The notes under the pieces are model-generated. The model was not told the origin of the DNA and did no database searches. It was given only the letters and a program-made list of their open reading frames with translations. This document shows, piece by piece, positions 15,767 through 23,942 of a stretch of 26,014 nt of DNA (position 1 is the stretch's first letter; every line of letters begins with the position of its first letter). Source of the stretch: Propionivibrio sp. (GTDB lineage: Bacteria; Pseudomonadota; Gammaproteobacteria; Burkholderiales; Rhodocyclaceae); assembly GCA_017990155.1 (NCBI GenBank), contig JAGNOM010000003.1, forward strand, positions 1 to 26,014. Direction: 5' to 3'. The translations under genes were made by a program, and so were the position numbers.

Positions 15767-17392
15767 CTACAAGCGATACGCGCTGACAATCCGCCGCATT
15801 TCGGCGGCGAGGTGATCAAGTTGCTGCGCGGCGTTTGCGCTGTGGCCAGCGGCGGCGCTACTTTCCTCCGACATCTGGGCGATACGCTCGACCTGCGTGG
15901 CGATATTGTTGGTGGCCGAGCCCTGCTCGCGGATCGCGGCGGCGATTTCCTCGACCATGGCGACGGCGTTGCGGCTGCCGGCGCCGATGAGTTTGATCGA
16001 GTCGTTGGCTTGCTGGGCGCGCTCGACGCCGATGGCGACCTTGTCCACCACGCCCTGCATGCCGGTGACGGCGTTTCTGGCGCCGCTGCGCATAGTGTCG
16101 ATCGTGTCAGCGATTTCCTTGGTTGAGGACGACGTGCGCTCGGCGAGTTTGCGCACCTCGTCGGCGACCACGGCGAAACCGCGCCCCTGTTCGCCGGCGC
16201 GCGCGGCTTCGATGGCGGCGTTGAGGGCCAGCAGGTTGGTCTGGTCGGCGACTTCCTTGATCACAGCGACGACGTTGGATATCTGCTGGCTGTGCAGTTC
16301 CAGGCCGTGGATCAGTCCGGCAGCTTCGTTGACGGTCAGGGCGATATCCTGAATGTCGCTGACCGTCTGGCCGATCACCTTTTCGCCGGAACTGGCGAGC
16401 TTCCCGGAATCGCTTGAAATCCGGCTGGCTTCCTGAGCGCGGTCGGCCACGTGGTTGATGCTGACGGTCATCTCCTGCACCGTCGCGGCCATGTCGGATG
16501 CCGCTTCGCTTTGCCGGGTGGAGGCGTCAGCCACCTGTTCCGACGTCGAGGTCATCTCGTTGGCGGCGTGCGCCACGGATTGGGCGCCGGTGGCGATCGA
16601 TTTCAGGTTGTCCTGCATCTTGTCGAGCAGGCGGTTGAGCGCCTGGGTGGTGTGGCCGATCTCGTCCTTCTTGCTGACGGCGACGCGCACCGTGAAATCG
16701 AGATCATTCTCGACGCGCGCGACCATCGACTGGATCTGCGTCAGCGACGATTTGATGTTGCTCAGCAGGAAGAAACCGAGGACGGCCACGGCAAGAACGC
16801 CGGCAAGCATGACTGCGACCGAGACGGTTCGACCCTGCTCCGCGCTGGCCAGCGCCTGCACCTTGGTTTCGTCCGCCAGCTTGGCGTTGAAGGCCATGTG
16901 CTCGTTGAAACCTTTCAGTGTCTGATCGCCGAGCGGGGCCAGTTGGCTGACCAGCAGCTCGCGCGCGTACTCGTTCTCGTAGCGGCGCAGCCTGGGCAGG
17001 ACTTCGGCGTTGAACAGGTCGAAGTAGGCTTTTACGTTCTTCGCATCGGCGGCGAGGAGTTTCTTGTCTTCTTCATCGACGGCGAGCCTGGCGTAGGTTT
17101 CAAGCAATGCCGAAATCTCGCTTGAACCGGCCGTGAGGCGCTTTTCGATGGCCTCCATTTCCGCGTCGTCGCTGTTCAGGAACAGTGCGTACATGTTGAC
17201 GCGCGCAGCCATGAACGCTTGCCGTGTCGATCCGAGCGTCTGGATCTGGGCCAGTGATTCGTCGTTGATCTTCTTGATGCTGCCCGTCCCCGTGTTGGCC
17301 ACGATCAGTCCGGCCACACCCACCAGCAGCAAGGCCAGCACCGAGGCGCCAATCATCAGCAGGATGCGGTGCGCGATCGTTACGTTTTTCAT
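15767..17392 (-). CDS. Methyl-accepting chemotaxis protein
   Basis: A 541-residue transmembrane receptor. TM1 covers about residues 9-31. A periplasmic four-helix-bundle-like sensor spans 33-188, TM2 189-211 and HAMP about 212-265. The cytoplasmic coiled coil has the invariant hairpin tip around 379-405 (EVADQTNLLALNAAIEAARAGE). The ligand is unknown; the sensor has no recognisable Cache or PAS fold. The C-terminus ends SAYRL and lacks the CheR-tethering pentapeptide NWETF. AAAAAGGGA precedes the ATG. It is divergent from the triple-PAS diguanylate cyclase, with a palindromic repeat element in between. No sigma-28 promoter is obvious. Confidence 0.94.
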   Translation of the reverse strand: MKNVTIAHRILLMIGASVLALLLVGVAGLIVANTGTGSIKKINDESLAQIQTLGSTRQAFMAARVNMYALFLNSDDAEMEAIEKRLTAGSSEISALLETYARLAVDEEDKKLLAADAKNVKAYFDLFNAEVLPRLRRYENEYARELLVSQLAPLGDQTLKGFNEHMAFNAKLADETKVQALASAEQGRTVSVAVMLAGVLAVAVLGFFLLSNIKSSLTQIQSMVARVENDLDFTVRVAVSKKDEIGHTTQALNRLLDKMQDNLKSIATGAQSVAHAANEMTSTSEQVADASTRQSEAASDMAATVQEMTVSINHVADRAQEASRISSDSGKLASSGEKVIGQTVSDIQDIALTVNEAAGLIHGLELHSQQISNVVAVIKEVADQTNLLALNAAIEAARAGEQGRGFAVVADEVRKLAERTSSSTKEIADTIDTMRSGARNAVTGMQGVVDKVAIGVERAQQANDSIKLIGAGSRNAVAMVEEIAAAIREQGSATNNIATQVERIAQMSEESSAAAGHSANAAQQLDHLAAEMRRIVSAYRL

Positions 17393-17422
17393 TTGACGGT
17401 CCCTTTTTATTGATTAGCGAAG

Positions 17423-17621
17423 GCCGCTTGGCGGGAACACCCGGGCAATCGCATGAATGCTCACCCCCTCCCCTTCAAGGGGAGGGATGGGGTGGGGATG
17501 GGGCGCAAGCGGTGGCTTGATCGACGAGATAGCCACCAGACAACCCCATCCCCCTCCCGACCTCCTCCTTGAAGAGGGAGGAGTTGATGCGTACGGCATT
17601 CATGCGATTGCCGCTTGGCGG
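17423..17621. repeat. Palindromic interspersed repeat (MITE-like)
   Basis: A structured block of about 200 bp inside the 426-bp divergent gap 17393-17818. A perfect 17-bp inverted repeat (GGCAATCGCATGAATGC at 17444-17460, complement at 17596-17612) encloses 135 bp. Outside it the 12-mer GCCGCTTGGCGG occurs in direct orientation at both ends (17423-17434 and 17610-17621). Inside are two further palindromes of the CCCTCCCCTT/AAGGGGAGGG kind near 17466-17486 and 17567-17585, plus GGGGATGGGG facing CCCCATCCCC. It has no coding capacity. Such C-rich palindromes are widespread intergenic repeats in proteobacteria. It must sit in or beside the promoters of both flanking genes. Confidence 0.75.
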
Positions 17622-17684
17622 AAACGCTCGCGGCTCTGCGGTGCAACTCGGTGACTCTAGCGCAAAACTTCGGCCAATATCAAT

Positions 17685-17703
17685 AAAATCAATCATTGAT
17701 TTT
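17685..17703. promoter_or_regulatory. AT-rich dyad upstream of the triple-PAS diguanylate cyclase
   Basis: AAAATCAA and TTGATTTT form a perfect 8-bp dyad with a three-base spacer, followed by TATAAAT (17703-17709). The patch is strikingly AT-rich for this genome and is the likely promoter and operator region of the gene at 17819. Which protein binds is unknown. Confidence 0.4.
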
Positions 17704-17818
17704 ATAAATAAATCGATCATTTACTCCAGCGCTGTTAAAACGCCAAAAACGTCGTTCCCGTGCAAATTGTTGGTCTATCCTGAAACCGTAGGATTGAAGG
17801 CGCGGGGCACGTTCTCCA

Positions 17819-19711
17819 ATGGCAGAGCAAGCTGAAAACCACGACGACGCGGACGATCTGGAACGCCAAGCCGAGGCAATTGCGCGGGCGCAGGATTCCG
17901 CGTACCCGGAAAATGCCGAGAACCTTTCGCCGGAAGCCGCGCACCAGCTGTTCCACAAGCTGCGCGTGCATCAGATCGAGCTGGAGATGCAGAACGACGA
18001 GTTGCGGCGCACCCAGGAGGAGGTCGATGCAGCGCGGGCGCGCTATTTCGAGCTCTACGATCTGGCACCGGTGGGCTATTGCTCGCTGAACGACAACGGG
18101 TTGATCGAGCAGGCCAACCTCACGGCGGCCGACCTGCTCGGCGTATCGCGGGGCGCCCTCGTGGGGGAGCCGATCATCCGCTTCGTCTTTCCTGACGACA
18201 AGAGCGTATTTGACCTGCATCGCAGCCAGCTGATGGCCACGGGTGAGCCGCAGGCCTGCGACCTGCGGCTGCTGAAAGCCGACGGTAGCGTGTTCTGGTG
18301 CCGCCTGACGTCGGTAAGCGCGCACGACATCAACGGCAAACCCGTGTGCCGCATCGTCATGAACGACATTACCCAGCGCAAGCACATGGAGCAGCTGACC
18401 AGTGCGTCGCTGCAATACTCGCGCAGCCTGATCGAGGCCAGCCTGGACCCACTGGTGACGATCAGCGCCGAGGGCAAGATCACCGACGTGAACAAGGCCA
18501 CCGAACTCGTCACCGGAGTCAGCCGCGAAAAGCTGATCAACAGCGATTTTGCCGACTACTTCACCGACCCGGACAAGGCGCGCGCCGGCTACCAGCTCGT
18601 CTTTTCGAAGGGCTACGTCACCGACTATCCGCTGGCGATCCGCCACGTATCGGGGAAGATTACCGACGTACTTTACAACGCCAGCGTCTATGTCGATCCG
18701 AACGGCCAGGTCAATGGCGTCTTCGCCGCGGCGCGCGACATCACCGAGCGCAAGCGCGTGATCGAGGAGTTGCGCGAGCAGAAGGAGTTTTTCCACCTCA
18801 TCGCGGAGAACATCGGCGACTTCATCGCGGTGCTCGATCCCAAAGGGCGGCGCATCTACAACAGCCCGTCGTACATCCAGTTCTTCGGTTCAAAGCGCGA
18901 TCTGCGCGGCTCCGATTCCTTTACCGAGATCCACCCGGACGACCGCGAGCGCGTGCGCAACGCGTTCAACGACACGGTGAAGACCGGGCGCGGCCGACAA
19001 CTGGAGTACCGGATGGTGATCAACGACGGCAGCGTGCGCATCATGGAATCGCGCGGCAACGTCATCCGCGACCATGAGGGCAAGGTCACGCGCGTCGTCG
19101 TCGTTTCGCACGACATCACCGAGCGAAAGCACATGGAGAACCAGGTGCGGCAGATGGCCTTCCACGACGCGCTGACGCAGTTGCCCAACCGGCGCCTGCT
19201 CAGCGACCGTCTGAACCAGACGATGGCGGCCAGCGCGCGCAGCGGCTATTACGGCGCGCTGATGTTCCTCGACCTGGACAATTTCAAACCGCTCAATGAC
19301 CAGCACGGACACGACGTCGGCGACCTGTTGCTGATCGAGGTGGCCGAACGTCTGAAGAACTGCGTGCGCGAAATGGATACCGTCGCCCGTTTCGGCGGCG
19401 ACGAGTTCGTGGTGATGATCAGCGAGCTGAGTCTGGGCAAGGCCGAATCGCTCGCCGAGGCCGGAATCATCGCCGAGAAAATCCGGCACCGTCTGGGCGA
19501 GCCGTACCGGCTGACGGTCAAACGCCGGGGGCGCAAGGACGATACCGTTGAGCACCAATGCACGGCGACCATCGGCGTGGCGCTGTTCGTCAACCACGAC
19601 GCAAATCCCGACAAGATCCTGAAATGCGCTGACGCGGCCATGTACCGGGCCAAGGAGAGCGGCCGCAACCGGGTCTGCTTCGCGGATCTGAAGCTGGACG
19701 ACATGAGCTGA
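17819..19711 (+). CDS. Triple-PAS diguanylate cyclase
   Basis: A 630-residue soluble c-di-GMP synthase. An N-terminal coiled coil (about residues 40-75, HQLFHKLRVHQIELEMQ) is followed by PAS1 (about 76-190), PAS2 (about 200-315) and PAS3 (about 325-440). Each PAS ends in an ITxRK-type connector. The GGDEF domain (about 445-625) has an intact active site at residues 526-530. The I-site REMD at 517-520 is five residues upstream, so it should be active and feedback-inhibited. No EAL or transmembrane segment is present. The start at 17819 has only a weak ribosome-binding site, but the protein begins before the coiled coil as expected. It is divergent from a chemotaxis receptor. Confidence 0.93.
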   Translation: MAEQAENHDDADDLERQAEAIARAQDSAYPENAENLSPEAAHQLFHKLRVHQIELEMQNDELRRTQEEVDAARARYFELYDLAPVGYCSLNDNGLIEQANLTAADLLGVSRGALVGEPIIRFVFPDDKSVFDLHRSQLMATGEPQACDLRLLKADGSVFWCRLTSVSAHDINGKPVCRIVMNDITQRKHMEQLTSASLQYSRSLIEASLDPLVTISAEGKITDVNKATELVTGVSREKLINSDFADYFTDPDKARAGYQLVFSKGYVTDYPLAIRHVSGKITDVLYNASVYVDPNGQVNGVFAAARDITERKRVIEELREQKEFFHLIAENIGDFIAVLDPKGRRIYNSPSYIQFFGSKRDLRGSDSFTEIHPDDRERVRNAFNDTVKTGRGRQLEYRMVINDGSVRIMESRGNVIRDHEGKVTRVVVVSHDITERKHMENQVRQMAFHDALTQLPNRRLLSDRLNQTMAASARSGYYGALMFLDLDNFKPLNDQHGHDVGDLLLIEVAERLKNCVREMDTVARFGGDEFVVMISELSLGKAESLAEAGIIAEKIRHRLGEPYRLTVKRRGRKDDTVEHQCTATIGVALFVNHDANPDKILKCADAAMYRAKESGRNRVCFADLKLDDMS

Positions 19712-19727
19712 TTAAGAATGCCTTAAG
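19711..19727 (+). promoter_or_regulatory. PmrA/QseB-type response-regulator box, copy 1
   Basis: ATTAAG-N5-CTTAAG: two TTAAG half-sites in direct repeat with an 11-bp period, next to the stop codon of the diguanylate cyclase. The consensus for PmrA/BasR and QseB is YTTAAK-N5-YTTAAK. Ten bases downstream lies GAGAAT (19738-19743, 4 of 6 matches to a -10). That is where a box replacing the -35 should be. It precedes the YejM-like gene. Confidence 0.6.
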
Positions 19728-19769
19728 GAAGGCCACCGAGAATGCTCCATCTCCAAGGAAAGCACGCTC

Positions 19770-21659
19770 ATGGCCAGACTCCCTTCGTTCGACAAGATCC
19801 ATCGTTTCCATCTGCTGACCTGGCTGCTCGTCGCGTTGCACGTCAGCACCTTCACCAGCGCCAGCCAGTATTCGTCACCCGGAACGGCCGCCTGGACATT
19901 GGCGACGACCGCTACCTACAGCCTCTTCTACCTGCTGCCGGCGCTGCTGATTGGCTATCTGGCGCGCGGCCTGATCGGGTACGTCAGTCCGGCGCGCGGT
20001 GGCCGCCTCGTCGCCGTATTGATGGTCGGCCTGACCGGACTGACCCAGGCCCTGCTCTTCGCCGACCGCATGATCCACACCATGTACGGCTTCCATATCA
20101 ACGGGTTCGTCCTTGATCTGGTGACAACGCCGGGCGGCATCGCTTCGCTCGGCGCCAGCCTGAGCACGCAGATTACGGCGGGGCTGATCGTCGCCGCCTT
20201 GCTCGCAATGCAGGCAATGGCCTATTACTTTGCCGTCGTCCGCACCTCGGCCGACAGCCAGCGCGCAACGCCGGCACGCAAGACCTGGCGCTGGCTGATC
20301 TTCGTCCTGCTCTTCGCCACCGTCGGCGAGCGCGTGGCGTTCGCCTACAGTTCGGCGACCAACTACCAGCCGATCTTGTTCGCCAGCGAGCGCTATCCGT
20401 TCTATCTCCCGCTCTCGATGCGCAAGGTCGCCAAGGCACTGGGCATCAAGGAACAGCCGCGCGGCGAAGGCAGTATCGACGTCGCCACGGGCTCGCTCAA
20501 CTACCCGCTGTCACCGCTCGTGATCGACAAGCCGGCACGCTCGCCCAATGTCGTCTGGCTAGTCGCCGAATCGCTGCGCTTTGACATGCTCGACGCGAAG
20601 ATCATGCCGCAGACCTGGCAGTTCTCGGAACAGGCGATGCGGCTGGAGAAACACTACAGCGGCGGCAACCTGACGCAGATGGGCGTCTTCTCGATGTTCT
20701 ACGGGCTGTACAGCACCTACTGGTTCCCGATGCTCGACAACCGCCGTTCGCCTCTGGTGATGGACGTGATGCAGCAGCAAAACTACCAGTTCGGCCTCTA
20801 CACCAGCCAGCGCTTCACCTTCCCGGCCTTCGACAAGACGGTCTTCGCGAAAATGAACCCGGCCGACATGCACGAGCGCCAGGGCGGCGCCGATCCGTGG
20901 CAGCGCGATGAGATCAACATCGGCGAGATGCTCGACTTCATCGACCGGCGCGATGCAAAGCGCCCGTTCATGACCTACATGTTCTTCGAGTCGACGCACG
21001 CCAACTACGACTTCCCGCCCGAGTCGGCGATCGCCAAGCCCTATCTCGAAGATCTCAACTACATCACCGCCGATTTCAAGGCGCAGATCGGCGAGATCAA
21101 GAACCGCTACATCAACGCCGCGCACCACGTCGATTCGCAAATCGGTCGCGTGATCAAGCACCTGCGGGAGCAAGAGCTGCTCGACGACACCATCGTCATC
21201 GTGCTCGGCGACCACGGTGAGGAATTCATGGAACGCGGACGCTGGGGCCATAGCGCCGAGTTCAACCGCTTCCAGACGAGCACGCCAGCGGTGATTTACG
21301 TTCCCGGCCAGCAGCCACGCGTCGTCACCGGCATCACCAGCCACCTCGACATTCCAGCGACGCTGATGCCGCTGCTCGGCGTGCGCAATCCAGCGTCCGA
21401 CTACTCGCTCGGCCAGAACCTGCTCGACCCGGCGTACCACCGCGACTACGCGGTCGCCGGCGACTGGAACCGCGTCGCCTACCTCGGCGAGGACTTCAAG
21501 GTCGCCTTCCCGGTGAACACCGCCGGCGCGGTCAAGAGCGAAGCCACCGACGGCGACGACCGCCCGCTGCCGGACCACACCGACGCCAAGGTCGCGATCC
21601 GGCCGGTGATGGTGGAGATGATGAAGAACCTGACGCGGTTCAACAAACGCGCTCTATGA
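19770..21659 (+). CDS. YejM/PbgA-like inner-membrane sulfatase-family protein
   Basis: A 629-residue protein with about five N-terminal membrane segments (residues 14-185) and a large periplasmic alkaline-phosphatase-fold domain (about 255-600). It matches YejM along its length, including the LNYPLSPL linker and the SGGNLTQMGVFSMFYG stretch. Putative catalytic residues are E267, T302 (nucleophile position), D481-H482 in GDHGEEF and H494 in WGHS. E. coli YejM lacks this DHGEE-type motif as I recall its sequence, so this homologue may have kept metal-dependent catalysis. YejM proteins monitor periplasmic LPS and control LpxC turnover; related enzymes transfer phosphoethanolamine. AAGGA near 19755 is the ribosome-binding site. 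First gene after a PmrA-like box; followed by a methyltransferase and a PAP2 phosphatase. Confidence 0.87.
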   Translation: MARLPSFDKIHRFHLLTWLLVALHVSTFTSASQYSSPGTAAWTLATTATYSLFYLLPALLIGYLARGLIGYVSPARGGRLVAVLMVGLTGLTQALLFADRMIHTMYGFHINGFVLDLVTTPGGIASLGASLSTQITAGLIVAALLAMQAMAYYFAVVRTSADSQRATPARKTWRWLIFVLLFATVGERVAFAYSSATNYQPILFASERYPFYLPLSMRKVAKALGIKEQPRGEGSIDVATGSLNYPLSPLVIDKPARSPNVVWLVAESLRFDMLDAKIMPQTWQFSEQAMRLEKHYSGGNLTQMGVFSMFYGLYSTYWFPMLDNRRSPLVMDVMQQQNYQFGLYTSQRFTFPAFDKTVFAKMNPADMHERQGGADPWQRDEINIGEMLDFIDRRDAKRPFMTYMFFESTHANYDFPPESAIAKPYLEDLNYITADFKAQIGEIKNRYINAAHHVDSQIGRVIKHLREQELLDDTIVIVLGDHGEEFMERGRWGHSAEFNRFQTSTPAVIYVPGQQPRVVTGITSHLDIPATLMPLLGVRNPASDYSLGQNLLDPAYHRDYAVAGDWNRVAYLGEDFKVAFPVNTAGAVKSEATDGDDRPLPDHTDAKVAIRPVMVEMMKNLTRFNKRAL

Positions 21660-21703
21660 TCACGCAGTCTTCAACAAACCAATTGGTTAGATAAGAAAAA
21701 CTC

Positions 21704-22396
21704 ATGGACACGAAAAAACCTGTGGAACTGCCGTTTTCGGCCAAGTACGACCGCACGCATTCCGAGCAATATTTGCGCAAACACAACGACGGACTGGCTC
21801 GACGCTTCTCCCACCTGCGCGACACGCAACTCGCGCGCAAGGCGCTGAAGCTGGCCGGCGATCCGAAAAACGTGCTCGACTTGCCGTGCGGCGCAGGGCG
21901 ATTCTGGCCGGTCCTGCTGGAGAATTCCGAGCGCAAGCTGATTGCGGCGGACAATTCGGCCGACATGCTGGCCGTCGCATCGCGCGCCAATCCTGAAGCA
22001 ATGCGCCGCGGCATCAGGCTACTTCAGACATCGGCCTTCGCCATCGACCTGCCGGACCAATCGACCGACTGCATTTTCAGCATGCGCCTCATGCATCACA
22101 TCGGCAAAGCCGAGGACCGCGCGACGATGTTGCGTGAATTCCACCGCGTGACGCGCAACAGCGTAATCCTCTCGCTCTGGGTCGAGGGCAATTTCAAGGC
22201 CTGGCGCCGCCGCCGACTTGAGGCGCACCGCAGCCACACCCGCGCGGACGGCTATCAGAACCGCTTCCTGATTCCGGCACGCCAGATCGAGCACGAGTTC
22301 TCGGCCGCTGGCTTTGACGTTCGCGGCCACTACGATTTCCTGCCCAGTTACGCGATGTGGCGCGTTTATGTCCTTGAAAAGAAACCTCAGCGCTGA
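21704..22396 (+). CDS. Class I SAM-dependent methyltransferase
   Basis: A 230-residue soluble methyltransferase. Motif I VLDLPCGAG is at residues 57-65, with the acidic ADNS loop after strand 2. SMRLMHHIGKAEDR is the post-motif stretch typical of the Methyltransf_11/25 type. The C-terminal half is basic (FKAWRRRRLEAHRS) and ends in a strand with YAMWRVYVLEK. The substrate is not evident; the context between a YejM-like protein and a lipid-phosphatase-like protein hints at an envelope lipid or sugar. It starts 44 bp after the preceding stop with only a weak purine tract as ribosome-binding site. Confidence 0.85.
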   Translation: MDTKKPVELPFSAKYDRTHSEQYLRKHNDGLARRFSHLRDTQLARKALKLAGDPKNVLDLPCGAGRFWPVLLENSERKLIAADNSADMLAVASRANPEAMRRGIRLLQTSAFAIDLPDQSTDCIFSMRLMHHIGKAEDRATMLREFHRVTRNSVILSLWVEGNFKAWRRRRLEAHRSHTRADGYQNRFLIPARQIEHEFSAAGFDVRGHYDFLPSYAMWRVYVLEKKPQR

Positions 22397-22470
22397 ACCG
22401 GCCACCAGCCGATGCTCCACACGACGGAGCGCATCAACCCACTCGCAAGAAAACGACGACGGACTCCCGA

Positions 22471-23268
22471 ATGCCCATGAACACTTCCACGCAATCGTCC
22501 CTGCCCTTCGAAGACTGGCTGATCCGCGCCGCGCTGATCCTGCTTGGATCCGCCAGCGTGATCCTCTTCATCGGCCAGTACACCGACCTCGATCTCACGA
22601 TCGCCGATTTCTACTTCGACGCCAACAAGGGCGTCTTCCCCTGGGACCGCACCTGGTTCGGGCGCGATCTGATGCACGGCTACGTGAAGAACGTCATCGT
22701 CTGGGTCGGCTACCTGATCATCGGCGCGACACTGATCGACGTGCTCGTTCCGATCAAACGCTTGACCTCGATCGGACGCGCGCGGCTGCGCATCGTCGCG
22801 CTGTCCGCCGTTCTGGAGCCGCTGTTGATCACGACGCTCAAGCAGTCGTCGAACATGCACTGCCCGTGGGGCGTTGATCGCTTCGGCGGCAGCCATCCCT
22901 TCCTGCGCCTGCTCGACGTGGTGCCCGAGGCCTGGTCGGCCGGCCATTGCTTTCCCGCGGGCCATGCCAGTACGGCGATGTGGCTCTCGGCGCTGGCGGT
23001 GCTGTGGCTGCCAAACAATCCGCGCCGCGCGGCGCTGGTTTTCCTTGCCGGCATCGGCGCCGGTTTCACGCTCGGATGGGTACAACAGATGCGCGGCCAG
23101 CATTTCCTGACGCATACGCTGTGGACGGCGTGGCTTTCGAGCGCGGTCATCGTCGCGCTGATCGCTGTTTTTTCGCGGCAATTGAAGGCAACGTCCGCCG
23201 CTGGAACGCAGGAAATAGGGCAAATCGCTGGCGCCACGAGTTTTCTGCGTGCCTTAAGACGCTGTTAA
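22471..23268 (+). CDS. PAP2-family membrane phosphatase
   Basis: A 265-residue integral membrane phosphatase of the PAP2 superfamily with about six hydrophobic segments. Motif 1 is represented by KQSSNMHCPWGVDRFGG and motif 2 by PAGH at residues 162-165 (within HCFPAGHAST). Motif 3 is the RGQHFLTHTLW stretch with the catalytic histidine. The HCPW...RFGG and HCFPAGHAS pattern belongs to a subgroup of lipid-phosphate or lipid-A-type phosphatases; the exact substrate is unknown. An ATG six bases downstream (22477) is an equally possible start. Its last codons overlap the second PmrA-like box. It follows the methyltransferase by 74 bp with no terminator seen, so it probably shares its transcript. 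Confidence 0.87.
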   Translation: MPMNTSTQSSLPFEDWLIRAALILLGSASVILFIGQYTDLDLTIADFYFDANKGVFPWDRTWFGRDLMHGYVKNVIVWVGYLIIGATLIDVLVPIKRLTSIGRARLRIVALSAVLEPLLITTLKQSSNMHCPWGVDRFGGSHPFLRLLDVVPEAWSAGHCFPAGHASTAMWLSALAVLWLPNNPRRAALVFLAGIGAGFTLGWVQQMRGQHFLTHTLWTAWLSSAVIVALIAVFSRQLKATSAAGTQEIGQIAGATSFLRALRRC

Positions 23269-23269
23269 G
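23253..23269 (+). promoter_or_regulatory. PmrA/QseB-type response-regulator box, copy 2
   Basis: CTTAAG-N5-GTTAAG: TTAAG half-sites in direct repeat, 11 bp apart, inside the final codons of the PAP2 gene. A -10-like TAACAT (23280-23285) follows after exactly ten bases, the same distance as in copy 1 (19711-19727). It precedes the hemolysin-ligase-oxygenase set. Confidence 0.65.
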
Positions 23270-23284
23270 ACTGAATTTCTAACA

Positions 23285-23313
23285 TGGACCCATCCTCAAC
23301 AGCGATGGGTCCA
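23285..23313. promoter_or_regulatory. Perfect 10-bp dyad at the transcription/translation start of the hemolysin gene
   Basis: TGGACCCATC (23285-23294) and GATGGGTCCA (23304-23313) flank a nine-base spacer. The right arm ends two bases before the ATG at 23316 and covers the place where a Shine-Dalgarno should be. No T-run follows, so it is not a terminator. It could be a repressor operator at the start of transcription, or an RNA hairpin limiting translation. Confidence 0.6.
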
Positions 23314-23315
23314 AC

Positions 23316-23942
23316 ATGCAAGCCGCCAAGACAGCAAACCCGCCCGACCAGGCCTACGGCCGGATCAGCCAGCTGACGCCACGCCTCAACGCAGTCCATC
23401 TCGAAACCGAATCGCCGCGCCGCAGAGAAGCCGAGCAGTTTGTCCGGTCCGTGTTCAGCAAGCGCTACAAGGCCCATGTCTCCGTATTCGCCCCGCGTTT
23501 GCTGATGCTGGAACAAGGCCGGCGAACCATCGCCGTGGCCGGCTGGCGCGGTGCCGATGCCGAACCCTTGTTCCTCGAAAACTATCTGGACGCACCGATC
23601 GAGACGATCCTGCGCACGCAAACCGGGCAGGATCTTGCCCGCGAACGGATTGTGGAAGTCGGCAATCTCGCGTCGGAAAAGCCCGGTGGCAGCCTGCAGG
23701 TGATCCTGAATCTCGCGCGTCATCTCGACGAATCCGGCTACGAGTGGGTGGTCTTCACCGCTACACAGGAGTTGATCGGCATCTTCACCAAACTGGGCTT
23801 GCCGCTCCTGGCGTTGGCCAAGGCCGACCCGGCACGCCTCGGCAGCGCAGCTGACGACTGGGGGAGCTACTACGACTCCACCCCGGTCGTCGTCGCCGGA
23901 CGCATTCGCATCGCGCTGGAACGCTTTGGGAGCGCAGCATGA
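23316..23942 (+). CDS. Thermostable hemolysin family protein
   Basis: A 208-residue protein of the T_hemolysin family, named after the Vibrio delta-type thermostable hemolysin. Family marks are RREAEQFVRSVFSKRYKAHVSVFAPRLL, FLENYLDAPIE, the VEVGNLAS strand and GYEWVVFTATQELIGIFTKLGLPLLALAKAD. No signal peptide or membrane segment is present, which is odd for a true hemolysin. The strand order and the E-V-G-N-L-A element suggest an acyltransferase (GNAT or AHL-synthase-like) fold; that reading is inference. Its stop overlaps the AMP-ligase start as ATGA, indicating coupling. There is no good Shine-Dalgarno; the dyad at 23285-23313 occupies that place. Confidence 0.9.
   Translation: MQAAKTANPPDQAYGRISQLTPRLNAVHLETESPRRREAEQFVRSVFSKRYKAHVSVFAPRLLMLEQGRRTIAVAGWRGADAEPLFLENYLDAPIETILRTQTGQDLARERIVEVGNLASEKPGGSLQVILNLARHLDESGYEWVVFTATQELIGIFTKLGLPLLALAKADPARLGSAADDWGSYYDSTPVVVAGRIRIALERFGSAA

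Noticed and set aside
17735..18796. 353-codon minus-strand frame across the PAS domains
   Set aside because: The PAS-GGDEF gene on the plus strand is unambiguous; this is a shadow of its codon bias.
20559..21578. 339-codon minus-strand frame under the YejM-like gene
   Set aside because: The plus strand encodes the conserved sulfatase-fold motifs; the antisense frame has no family features.
23285..23313. Dyad read as a rho-independent terminator of the PAP2 operon
   Set aside because: No T-run follows on the plus strand, and the right arm is two bases from a start codon.
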